DNA of 64,000 bases from Lineolata rhizophorae (Eukaryota > Ascomycota > Dothideomycetes > Lineolatales > Lineolataceae), in contig MU001685.1 in assembly GCA_010093515.1 (NCBI GenBank), positions 289,851-353,850 of the forward strand, in the 5' to 3' direction. The position numbers and the translations under genes are program-made. The notes under the pieces are model-generated. The model had not been told where the DNA came from and ran no database searches. It was given only the letters and a program-made list of their open reading frames with translations. Below, in pieces: positions 23,857 through 34,998 of the stretch. Numbering within the stretch: position 1 is the stretch's first letter; every line of letters begins with the position of its first letter.

Positions 23857-26624
23857 CTAAAAAGGGAACCCGCTACCCCCAAACGGATTCCCCCTCTGCC
23901 TACCGCCCGCGCCCGCAAATGGATTTGTCCCCGGCCCTCCTCCCATGCCGCTCATCCCGGGTCCTCCAAACGAAAACCCCCCGGCCCCACCGCCCCCATT
24001 CATCATACTAAACAGCATCTCGGGGCTAATATTCATGGACGCACCTCCGGGGCCGCCTGCGAAGGGGCCGCCCACGCCACCGCCCGGTCCCCCAGCACCG
24101 CCAAACATATCCGCCGGATCGAGCAAGTCCTCGCCCGAGTCGTAGCGGGCGCGCTTCTGGGGATCCGACAGCGTCTCGTACGCCTCGCCGACGTCCTTGA
24201 AGCGCGCCTCGGCGAGCTCGTCGTCCGGGTTCTTGTCCGGATGGTGCACGATGGCCGCCTTGCGGTAAGCGCGCTTGATGTCCGCCTCGCCGGCGTCCTT
24301 GTCCACCCCCAGGATCTTGTAGTAGTCCTTGCGCGCCGCCTTCTTGAGCTCCAGCTCCGCGGACCGCACGTCGCGCCCGATGTTGGGTTCCGCCGGGTTC
24401 GCCTCCTGCACCGCCTTGTACTCGCGCACCGCTTCCTCCCAGTTGCCCGTCTCGCCAAGCGCCTTGGCGCGCGTCTTGCGCGCCTTGGTGTACGATGGGT
24501 CGAGCTCGAGGGCGCGTGTGCAGTCGGCGACGGCGAGGGAAGGTTGCTTAGTCTAGTTCCAGCCGCGTGCGAGATCAGCATGGTGTATCCAAGACGGCGT
24601 AGGACGAACGCCACGAGGTGAAGGGTAGACATACCTTGATGTAGCACAACGCCCTGTTCTGCAACACTTTGCTGTTCGTCCCCTTGTTGCTCGGATCTAC
24701 GTCGAGCGCCTTGCTATAAACCTCGATAGCCTTGTTATACCTGCCCGCTTTGAACTCGGCGTTCCCTTCCTCCTTGGTGCGCTCCAGCTTCTGCACCGTG
24801 CGCAGCCACTTGACCGCGACGCCAAAGTCCGGGTCGCAGTTGAGCGCCTGGCGGAAGTGCTGCACCGCCTTGTCGTTCTCGCCCTGCATGTACAGCGCGC
24901 GCCCGCGCAGGACCAGCGCCTCCGGGTCGTGGCGGTTGCCCCGTAGTAGGCTCATGGCTACGTTCTGCGCCTCACCTAGCGCATTGACGTTGCCCATCTT
25001 GAGGTACGCCTCGCCTCGCATCAGCCGCCACTTGCGTGGCCGGTCTACCACGTTGCCTAAGCCCTTCTCCGCCTGATCCAGCGCGTGCAGCACCATGCTG
25101 CCGCTCGTGCCCGTGCGTAGCTGCTCCTCCGCCTGCGTTAGGTGTTGCAGCATCGCCGTCGCGGGCGCGCGGTCCTTGGCCGAGGGAAGCGGGTCGATGC
25201 GGTCGTAGACATCGAGCGCCTCCTGCGGCCGCCCAAGGGACGTGAGAACACGCGCGAGGCGGTGCATGATCTTGGGGTTGTGCGGCTCGAGCTCGTCGGC
25301 CGTCTTGGCATCTTCGAGGGCCTCGGTGAAGCGATTGGCAGAGATGAGGGCTGCGGCGCGGTTGGAGCGGTAGGTCGCCGACGATGGGTCCATGTTGATA
25401 GCTGCGAAAAGAAAATGTAAGCCCATAATTCTCTGCTCTAATAAGCTTAGAGATGTTTCCAACAGGAAGCATGTTTGTCATATGGGCAAGGAAACTACAA
25501 ATGTAACAAAAAGGCAGGCAACTGGAAAAGAAAATTTCGAGGCAGATGTGTGTTACGTGATCTCTCCCCGCCATTGCACACAACGCACCTTTCGAATACT
25601 CCTGGATCGCCTTCTCATACTCCTTGGCCTTGAAAAACTTATTCCCAGCCGTCTTGTACGCCTCAGCGTCCATTTTATTGCCTTGCTGCTGCTGCGGGGC
25701 CTGATCGACGCTCGTCGGCGTCCGATGCGGCGGCGGCACCGGCCTTCCGTGGTCATCCCTGGTGCCGTTGACGCCGTTGGGCGAGCCAGACGGGAAGGCG
25801 CCGGGCGTGGCGCTGGCGGCGGCGGTGCCGGGGCTGGCCGGCATCGGCGTGGGGGACTGCGTGCCGTCGCGGTCGACGTCCATGGGCGAGGCGCTCGTCG
25901 AGGGCTGCTGCGGCGACTCGCTGCCGCCGCCGCCGCTGTTGCTGCTGCCGCCGCCCATGGCGGAGGCGCTCATGGCGGAGCGGGCCGAGAAGCGGCGCAG
26001 CTCGTCCGGGTGCAGGTTCAGCGGGTGCGTGCCCGACGCGGTGTGGTCGTACGAGTAGCGCTGCGCGTTATTCGGGTTCGGCGGCAGTGTGCTGGCGGCG
26101 GCGGTGCTGACGCCGGTGCTGGTGCTCGCGCGGTGGAGCTTCGACTTGGCGGCCGCGGCCGAGGACGAAGAGGGCGAGTTGGCGGAGCGGGTTGAAGAGG
26201 ACGATCGCCGGTCGGCGGGGCGCGGGTGGATTGCGGCCTGGTGGTGTTCCGACGCCAGGTGCGGCGCCTGGTGGTGGTAAGGGTGCGGCTTCGGCTGGTG
26301 GTGCGGCGGGTGCGCGTGGTGCTTGGCGGCCCGGCCGCTGGGGAAGCCCTTTTTGTCGGGCGAGCTGGGCGGCGTGCCCTGGCTCTGCGAGCGCCGGTGA
26401 GCGGGCTGCTGCGGCGGCGGCGGCGTGGGAGCCTGCTGCTGCTGCAGCTGCGCGGTCGGCTGGGCGGTGGGCGGCGGCGCCGAGGGCGACGAGGCTGAGA
26501 CGGCGTCGGCGGCGGCGGCTGTTGCCGAGTAGGACGAGGGGGAGGAGGCCGACGTCGAGGTCGTCGTCGACTTCTTCTTCTTGGGCGAAGAGGAGCGCGA
26601 GGTGAAAATGTTCGGCAGCACCAT
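23857..26624 (-). CDS. TPR and J-domain co-chaperone (DNAJC7-like)
   Basis: Three exons on the minus strand: 26624-25589, 25401-24635 and 24552-23857, giving 832 residues in frame. Residues 1-315 are low-complexity (Ser, Pro, Gln, His, Ala) and probably disordered, with basic SPKKKK near the start. TPR units then run from about 317 to 650, beginning [25 protein letters not shown] and including [21 protein letters not shown] and [23 protein letters not shown]. The J domain is at about 677-741, [32 protein letters not shown], with the HPD triad at 705-707 that stimulates Hsp70. It ends in a Gly/Phe/Met-rich tail. This is the layout of DNAJC7/Tpr2, which links Hsp70 and Hsp90 clients in the cytosol and nucleus. 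The long N-terminal extension is larger than in animal or yeast relatives. The exon-3 acceptor could be six bases further in, which would drop two residues. Confidence 0.93.
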
Positions 26625-29385
26625 GGGGACGGGAAAAATAGAGCCGGTTAGGTTGGGTAGGTGCGCTGAGATAATTCGGGGGCTTCGGCGGCCCGTCGAC
26701 GCTTCCAGCGGGCCCTAACCAGCCGTTGACGACGCGACGTTCCTGTGTTGATTTTCCTTCCCTGCCTCCGTGCTTTCTTTTTTTTTTTCTCTTGAAATTT
26801 TCGCCCCCTTCCCTTCCTCGTTGCCGTTGAGTTCTTTGTGTGCGTGCGGCAACGCTTAATTCCGGGCGTTACAAGCTGGGGCAGGCTCTTTTTGCTGGGT
26901 CCTGCGGGTCGGGCCTTTTCTCGGGGGACGGGGGGAATATGGGCGTGAAATTGGAAAAACGCGTGGGAGGACGATTTTTAGATTTTGTCCTTCGCCGGCC
27001 TGGGGTTTCCCTTGTAAATGAGGGAAAAAGGGAAAAGGAAAATAAAAACGGTGCTCGCTCTGCTGCTGCCTTAGGGACGTGCGCCTGGGGTGCTGGGGGC
27101 GCTGCTTAGGTGCTCCAGAATATTCTACGCTGGCCAGCCACTGTCAGGGAGCGCTTAAAGGGGGCAGAGGCCGTATCAGCGGACCAGAGCCCGTAACGTA
27201 AACAGCGTCTGCGCTGGCAGCGGCGGGCGGCGAGCGGCAATTCGTCGACTCGAGGAAACGGATTGCTGCCGTGCATTCGCCAGGCCAGCCTCGTGAGTTC
27301 TTCACTTTCTGGTAGGGCTTCCTGGCCGTGCCGGCCGCTGCAGGCCTGCAGGCTGCTGCAGCGCGCCGCCGCACGGGCTGTCGGCCGCCCGCCGCCCGTT
27401 TTGCCGGGTCTGTCCCTGGGCGTGACTGGCCGCCGCCGCCGATACCGTTGTTGACGCTGCAGAGGGACGTATCCGCCACGAAGAGTCGCACGGGATTGTC
27501 GCCCACCACGATTCTGTTCTTTGGAGCTGCTACGGCGCCGCGTCGGGCCAAGATGTCACCGGCCATGGCAGGCGACAGCTGCTGCACGGCTGACAACAGG
27601 AGACGCGGCTGCGGCATGCCCGATTTCGAAGCGCCGCCGTTGAAGGCCGCCAAAAAAATAAAATAAAATAAAAGTGCCCCACGCGGACATGCCTAACGGG
27701 AATCGTTTTATTTCATTTCTTTGCCTCCGCATTAAATATGCGTCCAGTGAGAACGCGTTTTCGAGGCGCCCCGACCTCCTCGAGCCGTTGCAGCTGGCAA
27801 CTGAGCGCCGGATGCAGCGCCAAGGCCGTCCCGCCGCGCGCCCCCGGTCCCTTATCGATAGCCAGCCGACGGGCGCGCTGCACTCTGCACCTCCCGAGCT
27901 GCAGCCAGGTGATCACAAGCCTCCCCCAAAACCGTGGCTTGTGCGAATCTTTTGTGCGGCGGGAAGCCTGGGTAGGAGAGCTGCAGCGGGGCGGCTGGTG
28001 CGTTTGGGGCTGCGCACTTACATACCTAGTCCTACGTAGCATGGCTCGAATTCCTCCGCCACCGATTTCGCGACCGCGGGGACCCCCTGCAATTGATAAC
28101 TCGACCAGCCGGGCGAGAGCTGCAGCATTCCTAAAAGGTGCCAGTCTTTGGTATATTAAGTGCATACCAACGGTCGCCGTGTGGAGCGCGTAGTGGTGCT
28201 GGTGCTGGTGCTGTGCTGGTGCTGTGCTGGTGCTGTGCTGGTGCTGGCGCTGGCGCCCCCCAAAAAGCTTTCCCCCTGCTTTCGAGCAGCTCCTTCTTTC
28301 GTCCGAGCGATGATGCTGCACCCACCTGCTGCCAAGGGCCCACACGTGATACATGGAGCCGCCTCAATCCGCTCTGCGCCTGCACTGGCGCTAGCTACTG
28401 CTGACCGCCCGCGGCCGGCGCCGAGAGAGCCCGTTCCTTCCTCCCCGTCGTCGTGGCTCGCAATACAAGTACGATCGGCACCCCGGCTCCTCGACCTAGC
28501 TTCGTCTACAACTTCTCTCTGCTTGCGCGCGGCCCCACCTCGCCGCTCTCTACCTCGCCAACTTCTCTGCTCTTTTCTGACCATTTAACCGTGCCCGGCG
28601 CTCCGCGAAAAGGCCCAGCCGTACGCCGCTGCTTCTCCTCGTGTTCGTGGAACCGTCCCTGACGTAAATTGCTGCGCTCGCCCTTCATTCCTGGCATTTC
28701 GGGAGCTGCTTACTAGTAGCCTCTCGGCGTTCGAACCCGAAAGCCCGCAATTCATTGTCCGACGCTGCCTTCCCTGCGACTTTTGCCTTCCCGCCGTGAA
28801 TTCTCGCTGGCACCTCCCGCGCTTTTCTGCGAAGCCCAAAAAGCTAGAACACCCAGCCTACGTCATTCACTTGCAGCTGCTACAAGACCTTTGCTACCTG
28901 CATCGCGCTACCTAGCACCAAGCACCATCTGTCCCCGCCGTCGTTCACGCGCACACATACCCACGCCCGTCGAGCCCTCTCCCTCCCATAGCCTCGAATA
29001 CATTTCGTGGCCGTGACGTCTTTGCACGGGTCGCAGCTTAGGCGTCTAACCGGGCTCCTCGGACCTACACGTGGCTAGGCTCGCCAGCGAAAACACAAAG
29101 CACGGCTGAAAGCATCGGGTTCGCAAGTCGTTTGCACGCTTCACGGTTACCCCAGCTAGGCAGGCAGCCGTTGTTGTCATATGACCCACGCGCCTGCTTG
29201 CCGCTCTTTAAATATCTCTGCTTTCGCGCTACGGCGAAACCGCTACTCCACTCGCAGAACCTTTCCTCCACCCACCCGCACACGAACCTAGCCCAGAGAG
29301 CAAGCACCTCGAAGGCGAAGCTCGGTGTGCGAAGAAAGACGCGATATACTCTTCTCAGGCCGCGGGGAAGCGGAAAACGCCAAAG
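26625..29385. other. divergent spacer, 2.8 kb, promoters of TPR-J and Yippee genes
   Basis: The interval lies between two outward-facing genes. It is GC-rich from 27.1 to 28.6 kb, with long chance frames on both strands that have no motifs. A short A/T-only run (AAAATAAAATAAAAT) lies near 27652-27672, and a GTGCTG-type microsatellite lies at 28193-28256. The last 300 bases lead into the Yippee gene. Confidence 0.5.
28193..28256 (+). repeat. CTGGTGCTGTG microsatellite/minisatellite
   Basis: An 11-base unit CTGGTGCTGTG is repeated about three times. It is framed by simpler GGTGCT and GGCGCT hexamers, for a total of about 64 bases in non-coding DNA. Confidence 0.85.
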
Positions 29386-29923
29386 ATGGGTCTCGCGTAC
29401 AACATCTACCTCAACTCGCACCGCATCTACGGATGCAAAAACTGCAAGACGCATCTGTCGAACCATGACGACATAATGAGCCGAGTGAGATAGCCCACAC
29501 ACGCACACACACACACACACTCTCTCTCTCTCCCCACCATACATTCTCCCTCTCTCTCCTTCCCTTCCCTCACAACCCCCCCCTCCCATTTTCCATCCGC
29601 CTCTTCCACGCTCCCTTTCGCCCCAACCCCCAGTATAAAACGAACAGCCACCTTCAGGCTAATGCGTGAACACGCCCGTCGGGATCCAGAACTTCCGCGG
29701 CCAGCACGGCAAGGCGTATCTGTTCGAAAACGTGGTCAACATCACGGCGGGCGAGCCGGGCGAGCGCAACATGACGACGGGCCGCCACGTGGTGCGCGAC
29801 ATTAGCTGCCGCCAGTGCAAGGAGGTGGTGGGCTGGAAGTACGACAAGGCGTATGAGGCGAGCGAGAAGTACAAGGAGGGCAAGTTCATCCTCGAGGCGG
29901 AGCTGCTGTGCACGGTGACGTGA
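29386..29923 (+). CDS. Yippee family zinc-binding protein
   Basis: Two exons, 29386-29484 and 29690-29923, give 110 residues, the normal length of Yippee proteins. The two conserved CXXC zinc-binding pairs are intact: YGCKNCKTHL (Cys17/Cys20) and ISCRQCKEVVGW (Cys73/Cys76). Between them stand the family blocks NFRGQHGKAYLFENVVNI and TTGRHVVRDI, and the end is GKFILEAELL. Yippee/Moh1-type proteins are small, highly conserved, probably act as substrate-binding modules of ubiquitin ligase or related complexes (Moh1/Ypel5 in GID/CTLH), and are found in cytosol and nucleus. The ATG has a good context (CAAAGATGG). The single intron (205 nt) contains a CA/CT dinucleotide microsatellite directly after the donor GTGAGA. 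Confidence 0.95.
29496..29532 (+). repeat. CA then CT dinucleotide microsatellite inside the Yippee intron
   Basis: About 12 CA units pass directly into six CT units, starting 11 bases after the donor site of the only intron of the Yippee gene. The pyrimidine-rich remainder of the intron continues to the acceptor. Confidence 0.9.
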
Positions 29924-31394
29924 AGGGGTCGGAGGGCCTGGGGGGAGGTAATGAGATGTGGGCAGATCTTGGGCGGTGCGGATGTGGTAGGTGGGACTTT
30001 CGTTGGAGGAAAGATTGCGGAGAGGAGATTGAATCGAGTGAGAGGTGAGGAGATGGCAAAGGAATGGTAGATGGAGTTGACGATGGCAGCAGAAAGGCGT
30101 AATTTTTCGGCTGCTTAGAACGGCGTTATGTGGTTATGCTTTCGACCTTCTCTTTCGACTTGTCGACCTTGCCCCGACGCGGCATAGGCGAGAACGGGTT
30201 GTGTTCCTTGGTAATGGTTTCGGGACTATCGGAGTTTTCCGGTGCTCATTGGCGGTTGGACAGGCGGTTCCTTTGTAGAGTGGTCTATGAAGCACCTGGC
30301 TCATGTTTTCCCATCTTTTTCTTATTGCGCGTGCGCGTGTGTGCGTTTTCTTTTGTAAGGCATACGGCATTGAAAATAGCAAGATAATAGCATTTGTGTT
30401 CTAACTTCTGGACGCGCGAAGTCGGGGCTGTGGAACAACCTTTATCTTTTTCTTTCTCCTTTTGCGGTGTGGATCGCCTTCCTAGCTACAAAGGTTCTTA
30501 ACCTCGACTCATTCCATTCCGATTTGCAGCGCAGAACACAGGTAGACACCCCCCCCCCCCCTCACATACGCACACCGACGACTGATTTTAGAAGTTGCAA
30601 CTACGTCATCCAACCATGGGTTTACCCACCCCTAACCAAGTGTTGCGCGTTTCCGCATGCATATACTAGCGCCCCCTACTACCCACGGCCTAAGTGCGTA
30701 CCTTAGTATTTAGGCATCCATGTCGACACCCGCGGCTAGCCCTCTGGGTAGTGCGCAGCGAATCACTCGCATCGGAGCAGCACCTGCACGTCGTGCGCTT
30801 AGGTTCTCCGCAGTCTGCGGCAGCAGAAACAAACCGCTTGACGCCCCTGCTTCGTAAGTCCGGGAGCTGCTACCAAAAAGCCAGCTACCCCGCAGGGCGA
30901 GACGTGGAATTGGCGCCCGAGGGAAGGAGGGAGAGCGGGGGAGCGAACGCGGACCTCGGGAAGCTTACCGGGGCGTTGGGTCTAGGGCTGCGAGGGAAGC
31001 AGAAGTAGTCGCGCTGTATAAATCTTTGGGGGGTTGCTGCGAATCGTTTGCAAGTTTAGTGGTCTCAATTCTTAGCTTGGACTCAAGGCTGGGAACTAAG
31101 CCGCCGTTGCTAATTGGTTTCGAACGCTGCCCGCTGCCCCCCCTTTTTTTGTCTAAAAGGGAAGCATTTCTGGACGAACGGACTCGTTTGTGAACGAACC
31201 TCCAAAACATCCCGTCTCAATCAGGTGATCATTACGGGTTCGTGCGTTCGAGGAAATACGAACAGCTATAAACCAGGGAACGTTCAAAGCAATTCCGCCT
31301 AGAAGACCGAGTCAGTAAATTTCCATTCAATTTACAGACAACCAGAAAAAGTATCCCAAACTAGGCTTTCTCCTTTAACACCACGAAAGTCACA
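29924..31394. other. spacer between Yippee and alcohol dehydrogenase genes
   Basis: The interval contains the 3' flank of Yippee and the promoter side of the dehydrogenase gene. A run of 13 C stands at 30549-30561. No gene is supported. Confidence 0.5.
30549..30561 (+). repeat. homopolymer run of 13 C
   Basis: A run of thirteen C bases flanked by GACA and TCACA, in non-coding DNA. Confidence 0.9.
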
Positions 31395-33027
31395 ATGCCG
31401 AGCGGAACAATGCGCGCCGTCGTCTTCAAGGAGCCCCACCGCGTCGAAGTCGAACAGCGGCCTATCCCGCAGATCGAAGACCCAAAAGACGTCATTGTCA
31501 AAGTCGAGTATACAGCTTTATGTGGAAGGTAAATCGACCTACTCGTCATGTACAAGGCACCCACAAAGTCCGGGCCTCCGGTCACAAAAGCCATCAAGTT
31601 TGCTAAGAAATCCGTCGTTCTGAAATCCAAGTGAACTCCACGTGTTCCGCGGCCACCAGCCCAGCCCGGTGGGCTTTATCATGGGCCACGAGTTCACCGG
31701 CACGGTCGAGGAGGCGGGCGCCGACGTGATGGCATTCAAGAAGGGCGACCGCATCGTGTCGCCGTTTACGACTGCATGGTCAGTGCTCACTTTTTCACTT
31801 TCGTATTGTCTCACCCAATCCCTCCTTCCCAAGGGTGCTCACCAGTTTTTTGATTTTACGCGACATTAATACCCTGCTTTGCGATACCCCACAAATTACC
31901 CAATCAGCCGATGCTAACAGCCAAAACCAATACTGGGAGCAGCGGCGAGTGCTTCTACTGCACCAACGGCTTCTCCTCGCGCTGCGAGTCCGTCAAGCTC
32001 TTCGGCAGCGCCGTCCTGGAGGGCGCCCAAGCTCAATACGTACGTCCTGCCCCTCTCCAAATCTCTCCTCCCCAAACTCACCTTCCCCCTCCTCCCCTCC
32101 CCTAGGTCCGCGTCCCCTCCGCCCCTAGCACCCTCTTCCCCTCCCCGCCCTCCGCCGCCATCCCCGCGCACCTCCAAGTCCTCCTCTCCGACATCTTCCC
32201 GACCGGCTACTTCGGCGCCCGCACCGCCTTCTCCTTCTTGCCCGCCCCCTCCATCCGCGACTCCACCTGCGTCCTTCTCGGCTGCGGGCCCGTCGGGCTC
32301 TGCGCCCTCGTCTGCGCCCTCGACTACGCGCCGCGCCGCGTCGTCGCCGTCGACGGCGTCCAGGCGCGGCTCGACCGCGCGCGCGAGCTGGGCGCGACGG
32401 AGACGCTCAGTTTGGACGTGGGGAGGGGGAAGGAGGGTAGGGACGAGGTGGTGAGGAAGGTGAAAGAGTGGACGGCGGGCAGGGGCGCTGATGTTGTGAT
32501 TGAGGTGGTGGGGTTGAGCGATGCGTTGAGGCTAGGGTTTGAGGTTTTGAGACCGTGGGGAGGGATTAGTAGTATTGGGGTGCATAATGGAGAGGTAAGT
32601 TTTTTTTTTTTTTTTCCTGTCGTTTTCGCTCTTTATTTTGCGTTTATTTGTCCATTCTTGCAAAATTGTGGGTTTATAGAGAGAGGTACTAGGTGAACTA
32701 ACCGTTTCGGGGTCTGCGCGAACAGATCCCGTGGACGGGAAATGAGGCGTACGGGAAGAACCTGAGGATTCACATGGGGAGGTGTCCCGTGAGGTCCATT
32801 TTCCCAGAAGCGCTGGAACAACTTAAGAAAAAGCAGCATTTGCTAGGGTAAGTGGCCTGAACTGAGAATGCTGGAAATGAGTGAATGCTGAGCGAAGCTT
32901 TCTAACATGAAATCGAACTGCTAGATTTATGGCAGACAAGATCATGCCTCTTACGCAGGCCGTCGAAGGATACGAGCTCTTTGACAAGATGAAGGTTCAA
33001 AAGGTCATCTTTGAAGCGCAGAAATGA
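31395..33027 (+). CDS. zinc-dependent alcohol dehydrogenase (MDR family)
   Basis: Six exons: 31395-31528, 31632-31778, 31943-32039, 32106-32594, 32726-32847 and 32925-33027, giving 363 residues. The medium-chain dehydrogenase plan is complete. Catalytic zinc ligands are Cys43 (ALCGSELH) and the GHE pair His64/Glu65 (IMGHEFTGTVEEAG). The structural zinc loop is TACGECFYCTNGFSSRC with Cys94, 97, 100 and 108. The Rossmann motif is GCGPVG at 185-190, and an Asp ends the second strand (VVAVDG, Asp209), which favours NAD over NADP. This group includes formaldehyde, sorbitol and secondary-alcohol dehydrogenases; the substrate cannot be assigned. Five introns are short, except intron 2 (164 nt), whose acceptor must be the AG directly before CGGCGAG to keep the cysteine loop. 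Intron 4 starts with a long T run after GTAAG. Confidence 0.92.
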
Positions 33028-34614
33028 AAGGTAGGGAGAAGCAAATTGTGTCGATGCGTGTATCAATGCATCTCTCGTAGTTTTGAACAATCTAGCATTA
33101 AAATATTCGAGAATAAGTAGGTACTCTTGCTTGGCTCGAGGTCCATGTCGAATTGATAATGAGCATGAGCCACATAAAATTGTCAAATGGTCTTAATGCA
33201 CGTTCAGAAATAGAATTAGATGGTGACTTCTTGCTTAGTACAATAACAAGACGGTACCAACAAGGGAAGAAGACAAAAGGGAAAAGAGGCAAGGAAGAGC
33301 CTCCAAGCACTCCAAATAGATGAACTTAGTCCTGGGTACCTACCTAACTTAGATGCCTAGCACGCTACGAATGTGATGTTGATGCATGTGGGAATCACAA
33401 GTGCCAATCACAGCGCCTAGCCCCTACTATAAACAGCGCAACGCAACCGGGCTGGGAGCAGCGTCATTTTGGCTCATCCGCTCGTGATATAGTGCGTACC
33501 TACGCACGGCTACTGCAGTTTAGGAACCCCCCGCGAGGAAAGCGCGTGCAGCAGCGCCCTTGGTCGGTCGCGCCGTGGAGACGGCTGCACCTAATAGGTA
33601 CAGTAATAACGGCGGGTGGGCAGGGGTGGGTTGAGCGCCGTCCGGCAGCGGAGCAAGCGAGCAAGCAGGCAAGCAAGCAGGCCCTGCGCAGCAGCAGCAG
33701 GCAACGACGCAGAACCAGCGCCGGGCCGCTTCCTCGTTTAGCCGCAGCGTGTCCGTCCAGAACCCTTCCCCTCCCGTCCCGGCCTCCAATCCATCCAATT
33801 CGCGCGCGACACCTTCGCCTGCCCGCCTGCGCCCGCTTGCGCCGCGCCATCACGAGGACACGCAAAAACGCGGGTGTCGCTGGGCCCGCGGTCGCGCGCG
33901 CTGCGTTGTCGCGCGTTTTTGGCTGCGATTCGTTCGCCGCGGCGGGACCTAAGCTCGAGCGCAATTGGGATTTCCAAGTTCGGCGGGTGCGATTGATAGG
34001 GTGACTAGGTAGCACGGAGAGGGACTAGGCAATAGGCAGTAGGGATGATGACGAAAAGGGCAGCGGGGCCAAGCTGGCTGCCGCGAGGGACCACCCCCGG
34101 GCGCAGAAAAACTGCATGCGGGCGGGCGGTGGAGGGGTAGGCGTGCCCGCCGATCGCCGACCGTTGACGGAGGGACGCGAGCTGGCTACGTGGGGACGCC
34201 ACCGAGAGGGAAGGGAGGAGGGGGGTGGGGTGTTTGGCGGGGAGATTTTGTGAAGTATACATAGGTGCAGAGTGACAAACTGAAAAACTGCGTGCAGTCC
34301 GGAATGAGCAGGCTGCTGCTACTTACCACGTACCGGTTCTTCCTGCCAGCAATTGGTCACTCGGAGCAAGCGGCAGGCACCAAACAGCCACGACGCCCCG
34401 GGCAAGCGTGAAGGACAGCACCAAGTCACTTTAGCAAGCAGCAGCAGCAGGGCGTGGCGCCCGTGGCCGCGGCGCGGCCTGGGCGCGCCTTCATGGAACC
34501 CACAGGCGCCGGGCTTCCGGCGGCAGGCGCCAAGACGTGCGTTCCGCAGCGCCTTGCGCCGCGCCTGCAACCAGTCCGCCTGCCCTAACGCGCCATAATA
34601 TTCTTTCGCCCACC

Positions 34615-34915
34615 GTTCGCCCTGCCTTCCACCTACACCTTCCCGCTCTCCGCGCTCCCCTTCGACCCTCCTCGCCCGTCCGCGCTCCCCTCTTTCCCTC
34701 TCTTTCTCTTCCACTCCCCCCCTCTCCCGCTCACCTCTTCTCTCCCCCCTCTCCGTTCCTCTCGAGCTCGCGAACCCGATTCCTCACCGCCTCCCACCTC
34801 GCGTTCTTCGTTGGACCTCCAACCCCCCGCCACTTTTTTCTCCGCCCTCTCTGCCCCGCGCCTCTCCACCGCACACCACCACCGCCCACCACCGCTACTC
34901 CCAACGCCAGGCACC
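34615..34915 (+). promoter_or_regulatory. long CT-rich tract upstream of the KH gene
   Basis: About 300 bases are dominated by C and T (CCTTC, CTCTC, CTTCC words) and end about 80 bases before the start codon. CT-rich blocks next to transcription starts are typical of strongly expressed filamentous-fungal genes. The exact start cannot be read here. Confidence 0.55.
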
Positions 34916-34922
34916 CATCAAG

Positions 34923-34974
34923 GTTTGTGAAGCCTTGCCCACGCCGCACCGATGACGCTGACTCCCCGCTGCAG
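34923..34974 (+). other. possible 52-nt 5' UTR intron of the KH gene
   Basis: GTTTGT donor, a CTGAC branch-point-like word 13 bases before a GCTGCAG acceptor, total 52 nt, lying just before the start codon at 34999. Removal would also delete an upstream ATG at 34952 whose frame runs past the main start. The donor is weaker than those of the coding introns nearby. Confidence 0.4.
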
Positions 34975-34998
34975 ACGCCCGCCGCTCCAGTTTCCCCA

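Larger units (their letters stand above)
33028..34998. other. spacer and long promoter/leader of the KH gene
   Basis: The left 400 bases are AT-rich 3' flank of the dehydrogenase gene. The region from 33.5 to 34.9 kb is GC-rich. Short GCAAG-type tandem words occur near 33650-33690, and a strong C/T tract lies before the KH start codon. Open frames on both strands look like composition artefacts. Confidence 0.5.

Noticed and set aside
27144-27653. 169-codon minus-strand frame in the TPR-J/Yippee spacer
   Set aside because: Ala/Arg/Pro-rich, no domain, opposed by an equally open plus-strand frame; composition artefact is more likely.
28715-28760. GTTCGAACCC word resembling a tRNA B box
   Set aside because: The T stem does not pair over five bases, and no A box or acceptor stem matches upstream.
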